NCBI GenBank assembly: GCA_034003145.1
Contig: JAVEZE010000139.1
Location: 1 to 7,365, forward strand
Reading direction: 5' to 3'
DNA: 7,365 bases
Origin: JACKPD01 sp034003145
Lineage (GTDB): Bacteria; Spirochaetota; Spirochaetia; CADAEX01
Shown: in pieces, positions 1-5,393 of the stretch
How the letters are laid out: each line of letters begins with the position of its first letter
How positions within the stretch are numbered: position 1 is the first letter of the stretch
Program-made: the position numbers and the translations under genes
Notes under the pieces: generated by a model
Seen by the model: the letters and a program-made list of their open reading frames with translations, nothing else
What the model was told of the DNA's origin: nothing
The model's database searches: none

Positions 1-89
1 CTGAAATCTCCTGAATTGTCTGGCCGTTTCCCGTCGTCACAGGAAACCGCAACAATAAAAACAAGGATAAATAAAAATAATTTTTTCAT
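1..89 (-). CDS. Lipoprotein N-terminus, 3' end beyond window
   Basis: Only the first 29 codons are visible. They begin MKKLFLFILVFIVAVSC, a short basic start, a hydrophobic core and a lipobox-like AVSC with Cys17 as the lipidated residue, followed by DDGKRPDNSGDF. Asp follows the Cys; in enterobacteria that residue can keep a lipoprotein in the inner membrane, but the rule does not hold in all diderms. The start is supported by GGGGGGAGG 8 bases upstream, and the gene begins 5 bases after the barrel stop. It could be a VirB7-like lipoprotein stabilising the VirB9 partner, or an unrelated accessory lipoprotein; the visible part cannot decide. Confidence 0.7.
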   Translation of the reverse strand, partial: MKKLFLFILVFIVAVSCDDGKRPDNSGDF

Positions 90-94
90 GGTAG

Positions 95-724
95 CTACCT
101 CCCCCCATATGATTTAAGCATCCAGTCGAAACCTATATAAAAATTGAGTTCAAAGAAATTGGCATTATTAAGATCGTGATTATAGACAAGCTCCAGGTTC
201 AGAAAGAAAAACCACCAGACCCGGCTTGTAAAATCAATTCCGACCTGAAAATTCAGTGTTCCGTCAGTATATGACCCCTTGTCAAAATCAGCATACAGTT
301 TGTTGCCGTCAATATAAAACTGTCTGTCAGTGAAGGTTTCAATATTGTTGCCCATACCGACAAAGATATGCGGAGCGAAAAAGGGATATCCGGGAAGCCA
401 GTTATAACGCAAACGGGCTCCGATGTTGAAATGATGATAATTGAAATACTCTCTGCCTGAAAGTCCGTTGTATTCTGAATTAGTATTTGTATCTGTAATA
501 CGGGTGAATGACCCGTAAAGTCCCAGGTCAAAATTGTCTGTGATACCGAAATAAAAAGTAAGCGGTATATTGTAGCTTGTGTAAACATACACTGTTTTGT
601 CCTGCGTATACTGTTTTAACGGAAAGTATGCTCCGACCCCTAGACCGAACTGAAACTCCCCCTCTTCCGCTGAAACAGCGTTCAGGGAAAAAAGGAGCAT
701 CAGAAGAATTATAATTTTTTTCAT
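95..724 (-). CDS. Small outer-membrane beta-barrel protein, TraO-like by position
   Basis: A 209-aa exported protein. Residues 1-19 are a clear signal peptide (MKKIIILLMLLFSLNAVSA, cleaved before EEGEF). The mature part has about eight amphipathic, aromatic-rich candidate strands, near residues 23-35, 53-61, 65-76, 94-110, 115-130, 156-169, 172-183 and 190-203. That fits an eight-stranded OmpA/OmpW-like barrel in the outer membrane. The last strand ends near WML and is followed by SYGGR, so the usual terminal Phe is missing. The frame is open up to 925, but ATG 724 has the ribosome binding site and the signal peptide. It follows the VirB9-like gene by 10 bases. In Bacteroidota conjugative elements the small barrel-like TraO holds this place after TraN; homology is not shown here, and a structural or surface-exclusion role is only a guess. 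Confidence 0.75.
   Translation of the reverse strand: MKKIIILLMLLFSLNAVSAEEGEFQFGLGVGAYFPLKQYTQDKTVYVYTSYNIPLTFYFGITDNFDLGLYGSFTRITDTNTNSEYNGLSGREYFNYHHFNIGARLRYNWLPGYPFFAPHIFVGMGNNIETFTDRQFYIDGNKLYADFDKGSYTDGTLNFQVGIDFTSRVWWFFFLNLELVYNHDLNNANFFELNFYIGFDWMLKSYGGR
98..106 (-). promoter_or_regulatory. Ribosome binding site of the lipoprotein, made from the last codons of the barrel gene
   Basis: GGGGGGAGG is both the Gly-Gly-Arg codons that end the barrel protein and a very strong Shine-Dalgarno site, 8 bases before the ATG at 89. The barrel stop (97-95) lies between the site and the start, so the two genes are likely translationally coupled. Confidence 0.8.
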
Positions 725-727
725 AAT

Positions 728-736
728 CTCCCCCTT
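728..736 (-). promoter_or_regulatory. Ribosome binding site of the barrel gene, overlapping the VirB9-like stop
   Basis: AAGGGGGAG precedes the ATG at 724 by a few bases and shares its first two bases with the TAA stop of the upstream gene. It picks ATG 724 over the in-frame ATGs further upstream, which lie inside the VirB9-like gene. Confidence 0.8.
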
Positions 737-1747
737 AAAATCCGACTGTGACAGATATAATTCTTTTCTTTCCGGCTTCCTCTTCCACTTCGATCTTATA
801 CTGCGTATAGTATTCATCAAGTTCAAATCCGACCGCTCCGTTAAGGACTTCATCAAACTGTATTCCGAATTTCTCAAGGAATACCTGTGAATTATCAAGG
901 GGAATTTTTGAATCACCTTTGACACCGTAAACTTTTATATCCTTGATATAGAAAAAGTTCCTATACCGGTTCTTGATATAGAAATTGATATAGACATCAC
1001 CGCCTTTATCTTTTTTTCCGCCCCATTTACAAATCCTTGTACTTGTCAGGAAAACAAGGTTTTCCTCGGCTCTGTTCACATATTCATTACACATATAAAA
1101 CTCGGAAAATCCTTTTACATTGCCCTGAACTCGAAGTTTATTTGATTCAGCTTTCACTTTTTTCATTGCATCTTCGTGTTCCTTCTGAAGTTTCAGCTTC
1201 AGATCAAGAAAAGCATCTTTCTCCTTTTTGTTCTTTTCGGTAAATTCGGGAAAAGTGAAAATTATCCTGTTGCTTGCCTTTTCCGGAAGAGTGATGCGGA
1301 AATTAAAAATAACAGTTATTCCGCAGTTAAGTTTTATCTGAAGATTGCTGTTCAGATCAATTTCATTCAGCATGGCTGTAACTTTCACGACAAGAGGACT
1401 CGGTACAATATCTGTCTTCAGTATTGCATCATGGCCGACTGCAACCGAACTTGAAGGGTCGCCGTCTAAAAGCACTCCTTCAGGGAATTCAAGCACCACA
1501 ATTTCAGTGGGTGTGATATTGACAGTTCTGTAAATAACGGTGTCGGTGTTTTTAATAACGATAAGAGAAACTTTCTCCGTTATCTCAATAATTTTTCATC
1601 AGCTTTTTTAAGTTCTTCCGGCTGTTTCTCAACCAGTATTTCAGTCTTTACAGCTGTTTCGGTTTTTTCCGCTTTAAGGGGTTTCTTTTCCTCTCCAAGG
1701 ATAGGAAAAACAAGAAAAATAATAATTGCTGAATAAAGTAGTTTCAT
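735..1747 (-). CDS. virB9: VirB9/TraN-like secreted T4SS core protein, with apparent -1 frameshift
   Basis: Probable outer-membrane core component of the T4SS. Translation from ATG 1747 gives a signal peptide (MKLLYSAIIIFLVFPILG, 1-18) and a Lys/Glu-rich linker, then stops at TAA 1582-1580 after 55 aa. The rest lies in the -1 frame, open from 1595 to TAA 737-735. Adding one A to the five-A run at 1592-1596 would restore 337 aa: beta-rich domain about 60-166 (with VVLEFPEG at 84-91), charged helix about 168-205, and a C-terminal beta domain about 220-337 (with VYINFYIKNRYRNFFYIKDI). This two-domain plan and length fit Bacteroidota TraN (VirB9-like) proteins as I remember them; the match to classical VirB9 is weak. 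The downstream frame has no good start of its own: GTG 1499 lacks a ribosome binding site and would cut the first domain. It may be a real mutation, a sequencing error or recoding. Confidence 0.6.
1580..1598 (-). other. Frameshift interval in the VirB9-like gene
   Basis: The two frames overlap only between a TGA (1598-1596) that bounds the downstream frame and the TAA (1582-1580) that ends the upstream one. The mRNA reads GATGAAAAATTATTGAGA then TAA. The AAA codon could slip back one base on the A run, but the following TTA would not re-pair, so it is not a standard slippery heptamer. A lost A in a six-A run is the simplest reading. Confidence 0.8.
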
Positions 1748-1756
1748 CGGTAACAT

Positions 1757-1761
1757 CCTCC
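1757..1761 (-). promoter_or_regulatory. Ribosome binding site of the VirB9-like gene
   Basis: GGAGG is 9 bases before the ATG at 1747. An in-frame ATG at 1756 touches the site itself and is too close to be used. This strong site shows that translation of the gene begins in the signal-peptide frame, upstream of the frameshift. Confidence 0.8.
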
Positions 1762-1762
1762 G

Positions 1763-3073
1763 TTAATAGACATATATAATAAATGCTGTTTTTGCCGGGA
1801 CAAAGTATTCATACTGTTTTTTCTGCTGTTCCTGTTTTTCCTGAAGGTCGCTTGTCGGACTTGATAAAACGCCGTCTGTCGCACCGCCCGTTACTCTTGA
1901 AAGAGCATTATCCGCAACTTTTCCGGCTGCTCCGAGCACCCCTGATTTTAAAGATGAATTAGCGTTGTCAGCTGCAATTTCGGAAACTTCGGAAGGAATT
2001 CCGGGGTCTTTACCCATCATTGCATTTCCTTCAAGCTCGATCTTTTCGTCATTTACTATCGCATGAGTGAAATTGATGAATGTCCGTTTGTTGTTGAAAG
2101 ATGCCGTGCCGTAAAAAATAGCACCTTCCGGAAATTTTCCTTTTGATTCTTTCACTATTGCCACAACATTAGTTCCGCTCGATGATCTGACACCGAATTT
2201 CAGGACTGCCCTGAGTTCAAGATTAAAATAACTGGCTTTTTTCGGAACAGCTGCACCGGATGAAATTATATTCAATCCGCCCTGACCTGTCCGGGCCGGA
2301 ACATTCAGAAGACCCTGCCTTGAAGCTGTTCCGCCCTCAGCCGCAAGTTCGGGGTTGATGTCGGCGTATTTATCAAGTATATCTCTGTCTTTCTGACAGT
2401 TGGCGCCGTGACATCCTTCAAACCGGCTGTTTCCCGTAGTTCCCGGATTTCCGGAATTTCCACGGGAAGATCTGTTTGTTTTTTTCCCCTCTTTCTCATC
2501 TTTCTTCTCTTCCGGAATTTCTGATTTAATAGGGGTGTCGGGCATTGCCTCCCTGTTTCTTCGTTCCTGTTTCTTTCTGAGATCGTCACCTGAATACTGC
2601 TTCATTTCACGGAGTATTTCATCTGTATCTATCCGCTCCCGGCTTTCCGCTTCGTCCTCTTTCTTTTCTTTCTTACCGGCAGGAACTATCATTATAATAA
2701 GAAGAATTACCGCTCCGGCGATCGCCGCAACGCCCTGCATTGTCTTTTTACTTTTATTCAGTTTCTTTGAAGCTGTGAAAGATTCATCCGGATTTTTTGT
2801 GATTTCAGGAAGTTCATTCTCCTGTTCTTCATCATCTTCATCAAGATCATTTACCAGATCACCTGAAGTTTCCGGTTTATCATTCTCTTCCTCTTCGTCT
2901 TTAAAGGGTAATTCAATATTTCTTTCTGTTCTGTTCTCAACATCTTCGTCAAGGTCATTTACCAGATCGTCTGAGTGAAGGTTTTCATTTCCGGAAGAGA
3001 TACCGCTTTCGTCTTCTATCAGATTATCAACAATATCAAGAATATCTTTTTTATTCTTATCACTGTTTCCCAT
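1763..3073 (-). CDS. virB10: VirB10/TrbI/TraM-type envelope-spanning T4SS protein
   Basis: A 436-aa protein anchored in the inner membrane and reaching to the outer-membrane core; VirB10 proteins link cytoplasmic ATPase energy to the outer channel. Residues 1-110 are cytoplasmic and very acidic, with the unit DLVNDLDED at 36-44 and 72-80. One membrane helix lies at about 112-132. A charged, Gly/Asn-rich periplasmic stretch (135-235) contains CHGANC (221-226). The beta-rich C-terminal domain (about 280-352) has the VirB10-like pattern of a strand, PEGAIFYGTASF, then a hydrophobic strand and KIELEGNAM. Residues 370-415 are Ala/Gly/Ser-rich, matching the place of the helical antenna loop. The chosen start has a good ribosome binding site; ATG 3097 does not. 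It overlaps virB8 by 14 bases and ends 15 bases before the VirB9-like gene. Confidence 0.85.
   Translation of the reverse strand: MGNSDKNKKDILDIVDNLIEDESGISSGNENLHSDDLVNDLDEDVENRTERNIELPFKDEEEENDKPETSGDLVNDLDEDDEEQENELPEITKNPDESFTASKKLNKSKKTMQGVAAIAGAVILLIIMIVPAGKKEKKEDEAESRERIDTDEILREMKQYSGDDLRKKQERRNREAMPDTPIKSEIPEEKKDEKEGKKTNRSSRGNSGNPGTTGNSRFEGCHGANCQKDRDILDKYADINPELAAEGGTASRQGLLNVPARTGQGGLNIISSGAAVPKKASYFNLELRAVLKFGVRSSSGTNVVAIVKESKGKFPEGAIFYGTASFNNKRTFINFTHAIVNDEKIELEGNAMMGKDPGIPSEVSEIAADNANSSLKSGVLGAAGKVADNALSRVTGGATDGVLSSPTSDLQEKQEQQKKQYEYFVPAKTAFIIYVY
2833..2866 (-). repeat. 34-bp direct repeat, copy 2, in the virB10 acidic region
   Basis: This copy encodes GDLVNDLDED. It is the partner of 2941-2974, in the same frame. 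Sequence similarity stops outside the repeat, so the duplication is either short or old. Confidence 0.8.
2941..2974 (-). repeat. 34-bp direct repeat, copy 1, in the virB10 acidic region
   Basis: This copy encodes a DDLVNDLDED unit. It matches 2833-2866 at 30 of 34 positions, offset by exactly 108 bases (36 codons), which suggests an in-frame internal duplication. Confidence 0.8.
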
Positions 3074-3863
3074 TATCAACCTCTTCCCCTTCTTCATTTT
3101 TTACGGTTTCTTCGGCATCTTCTGAGAATTCATTATCATTTTTTGAAAATTCGATCTTTGTTTTAAGAAGAAAAGCTTTCAACAGTTCATCATCTTCAAA
3201 GTAATCAATTTTGTAATAATCCATGAGCAGTCCCCACGGAATTTTAATTCTCTGCTCATGCACTTCTACAGATGCCTGAAAAAAACACGGTATTTTCTGA
3301 AAATTTTCATAATCACCGTCAAAACCGACTGCCGGGCGGAAGTACATTGAGCCCGTTCCGATTATTGTCAGTTTTCCGCCGATTTTTCTGTCACCGGATA
3401 TTTTTATATTTTCAATGTGAAAGTCCGCTTTTATATTCTTTTCAAAATATTTCTGATGTTTTCCGGCATCAGCTCTTTCAGCATCAAGAATTGCAGTGAA
3501 ACGGGGGGTCTGCATATTGCTGTAAACATACGCCTGATTAGAAGCGATGTCGGGGTCTTGTGCCGAGCGTTTCTGTATATAAGTCCTCATGAATTCGGTA
3601 ATTGTTATTCTTGTCGTCTCTACGGGGGCGGTTGTATCTTCAACAAAAGTGACATGTCCGGTTTTTGAATTTGTGACAATTACCGGAACCGGTCTGATTG
3701 CATTAAACGCATTAAGAACAACGAGAGAGGCGATCATGAACATCATCACAAGATCAAAAAAAATGTGAATGATAAAAAACCTCTTTCTGAGTACACGGAT
3801 ATCCCTGTTTGTTACCACATCAAAAAAAGCTGTTGCCTTGGAAACTTTTTTCTTTTCTGTCAT
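3060..3863 (-). CDS. virB8: VirB8/TrbF-type inner-membrane T4SS assembly protein
   Basis: A 267-aa bitopic protein. VirB8 proteins sit in the inner membrane and nucleate T4SS assembly through a periplasmic NTF2-like domain that contacts VirB10 and VirB9. Residues 1-28 are basic and cytoplasmic, with one membrane helix at about 29-53. Residues 54-240 form the periplasmic domain, ending with the IPWGLLMDYYKID segment (208-220), similar to the late conserved strand in TrbF/TraK-type VirB8 proteins. The last 28 residues are highly acidic, with many Glu and Asp, and appear to be an extra tail beyond the fold. The start is supported by GGGGGA 7 bases upstream and by abutting the virB6 stop. The 3' end overlaps virB10 by 14 bases. 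The family call is good, based on size, topology, motif and position. Confidence 0.85.
   Translation of the reverse strand: MTEKKKVSKATAFFDVVTNRDIRVLRKRFFIIHIFFDLVMMFMIASLVVLNAFNAIRPVPVIVTNSKTGHVTFVEDTTAPVETTRITITEFMRTYIQKRSAQDPDIASNQAYVYSNMQTPRFTAILDAERADAGKHQKYFEKNIKADFHIENIKISGDRKIGGKLTIIGTGSMYFRPAVGFDGDYENFQKIPCFFQASVEVHEQRIKIPWGLLMDYYKIDYFEDDELLKAFLLKTKIEFSKNDNEFSEDAEETVKNEEGEEVDNGKQ
3080..3084 (-). promoter_or_regulatory. Ribosome binding site that fixes the virB10 start at 3073
   Basis: AGAGG, within a longer AGGGGAAGAGG purine run, is 6 bases before the ATG at 3073. The upstream in-frame ATG at 3097 has no comparable site. The site lies inside the virB8 coding sequence. Confidence 0.7.
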
Positions 3864-5393
3864 TTATTTTTCCCCCGATTTTTTAAGATTAGTTCCGAAT
3901 TTTGAATTTATATTGGAAATCTGATTGTCAATTGCCTTTTCGTTAAATCCGTCCTTGCGCATTCCCTGAAGTTTGCCGAATTCGGCTTTTGCTTCCGGAT
4001 TACCTGAAAGCTTGCTCATTGCCTGATTCTCGGACTTTGTGAGATTGGGGGCGTTGTAGAATCCTTTTCCGCCGTGTGCGGCTCTGCCTCCTGAACCTCC
4101 GCCGTCTCCGGCCAGATCGGAAGTGATCTTACTTCCGCCTGATGATTCCGGGCTTGCTGAACCTGTTCCCGATGATTCTGAACCGCCGCCGGAACCGCCG
4201 CCTGATGAGCCGCCGGAACTTGAGGCGGAAACTCCTGAACTCCCGCCGGAAGAAACGGCACTTCCTGCGGCTCCTGCCGCTCCCGAAGCTCCTTTAGCCG
4301 CTTCCGCTGCTCCTTTTGAAGTCATGCCCATCATACTTTTGCCGGTTGAAGCGAGAGCATGACCCGCCATTCCTCCAGCCTGTGTCGCCATATTCATTAA
4401 CTGACTGCCTGTTGAATAAGTGAGAGCGGATGCCGCAATACCGACAGATTCATTTCTAACTATCATACGGCAGAAAAGCGGTGTAAGGAATCCAAGTCCG
4501 ATAAGAAAAACAAGGTGAGCCACAAGGTTTGCAAGGAGAGGAAGATCTGCAAGGACTTTTGCGACTGCTGTTGCGGCAATTTCAACAGCTGAAATATTTG
4601 TGGCAACCGGAATAAGATTTACAAAAGAGTCCACAACTTCAACCATTGAGCTGACGGTAAGATTAAAGGCGAGACTGTAAATTATCGGCCACATAGCAAC
4701 CTCAATCATGTTAATCCCGAATTTCTTGATCGAGTCCATCCCGCCCTCAAACGATGCAAAAGGTACAGCAAAAACAAAACCGACAACCACCAATTGAAAG
4801 AATATCGGCCAGAAAATATCTATCATCAGATATTTTGTCATAAGGGCTATAGTCATCAGCCCTTTTACCGTAACGGAAAGAATCATCGACATAATCATCT
4901 GGAAACTGAAAATTCTGCTTAAAGAAAGAAATGTGTCTTTAATTGAATCAGTAATTCCGGGGTCTTTTTTCTTCGGACTTATCTGTTCCGGGTTACCCAT
5001 TGCAAGCTCAACAAGTGCGACATCCAGACGGGAAAATGCTTCGCTCACTTTTGTTGAATCCGTTGTAGCCGTTGAAACTATGATTTTGTTGGTGAAAGTA
5101 GTAACAGCAAAAACGGCATTATTATAAAGCAGAAAAATTATTGCAAATTTTGCAAGCAGTCCGAACCAGTCAGGACTGCCCTGTCCGGAAATAAGTTTGA
5201 ACATATTTTTTGCAAGCAGAGCGAAAAAAATAACGAGAATAAAATACCTTCCTGCCGACATAAGCTGCTGTACTGCCGCATTGCTGAAAATTGCACCGGC
5301 TGAAACTCCGGGCTTGAAATCAGCTGCATAAATATAATTCGCTGTTAAAAGAATAATTGAGATCACAAGAGTCTTTATCCTGAAATTTTTCAT
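3864..5393 (-). CDS. virB6: VirB6/TrbL-type inner-membrane T4SS channel protein
   Basis: A 509-aa polytopic membrane protein. VirB6/TrbL/TraJ proteins form the inner-membrane part of the translocation pore. Residues 1-24 look like a cleavable signal (KNFRIK, a hydrophobic stretch, then YIYA|ADF). Hydrophobic segments lie near 48-65, 78-98, 165-185, 190-212, 228-250 and 290-310. The FWPIFFQ and PFASFEGG region (194-217) resembles the conserved core of VirB6/TraJ proteins. A Gly/Ser/Ala-rich tract covers about 361-440 and a charged tail ends at 509. I chose the ATG at 5393 over 5426 because it overlaps the virB4 TGA as ATGA and gives a clean signal peptide. The gene ends with a TAA directly followed by the virB8 ATG. 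Family assignment rests on topology and position, since VirB6 sequences diverge strongly. Confidence 0.82.
   Translation of the reverse strand: MKNFRIKTLVISIILLTANYIYAADFKPGVSAGAIFSNAAVQQLMSAGRYFILVIFFALLAKNMFKLISGQGSPDWFGLLAKFAIIFLLYNNAVFAVTTFTNKIIVSTATTDSTKVSEAFSRLDVALVELAMGNPEQISPKKKDPGITDSIKDTFLSLSRIFSFQMIMSMILSVTVKGLMTIALMTKYLMIDIFWPIFFQLVVVGFVFAVPFASFEGGMDSIKKFGINMIEVAMWPIIYSLAFNLTVSSMVEVVDSFVNLIPVATNISAVEIAATAVAKVLADLPLLANLVAHLVFLIGLGFLTPLFCRMIVRNESVGIAASALTYSTGSQLMNMATQAGGMAGHALASTGKSMMGMTSKGAAEAAKGASGAAGAAGSAVSSGGSSGVSASSSGGSSGGGSGGGSESSGTGSASPESSGGSKITSDLAGDGGGSGGRAAHGGKGFYNAPNLTKSENQAMSKLSGNPEAKAEFGKLQGMRKDGFNEKAIDNQISNINSKFGTNLKKSGEK
3871..3876 (-). promoter_or_regulatory. Ribosome binding site of virB8, inside the virB6 3' end
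   Basis: GGGGGA lies 7 bases before the virB8 ATG at 3863 and overlaps the last codons of virB6. With the TAAATG junction this suggests that ribosomes finishing virB6 re-initiate on virB8. Confidence 0.75.
4074..4313 (-). repeat. Low-complexity Gly/Ser/Ala-rich coding tract in virB6
   Basis: Residues about 361-440 of VirB6 are mostly Gly, Ser and Ala in short imperfect GGSSG and GSGGG units, and the DNA is visibly richer in GC than its surroundings. It is probably a flexible linker between the last membrane helix and the charged C-terminal tail. Such tracts are prone to length variation. Confidence 0.8.

Noticed and set aside
725..925. Upstream extension of the barrel protein frame
   Set aside because: The 67 extra residues overlap the VirB9-like gene, are highly basic and would bury the clear signal peptide. 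ATG 724 has the ribosome binding site.
2396..2413. Possible haem c binding motif in VirB10
   Set aside because: The order is CHGANC, not CxxCH, so covalent haem attachment is not supported.
2535..2978. 147-aa plus-strand open frame, rich in Ser and Phe
   Set aside because: It is the antisense of the Glu/Asp-rich virB10 N-terminus. GAA and GAT codons read backwards give Ser/Phe-rich frames without stops. No ribosome binding site or family features.
4118..4137. 7-bp inverted repeat with a 6-base loop in virB6
   Set aside because: It is short, lies in a GC-rich repetitive coding tract, and is probably chance.
4123..4362. Plus-strand Pro/Glu-rich open frame
   Set aside because: It is the antisense of the Gly/Ser/Ala-rich virB6 tract and has no independent support.
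4842..4864. 7-bp inverted repeat with a 9-base loop in virB6
   Set aside because: It is short enough to arise by chance in 7 kb, lies inside a gene, and has no U-tract in the direction of transcription.
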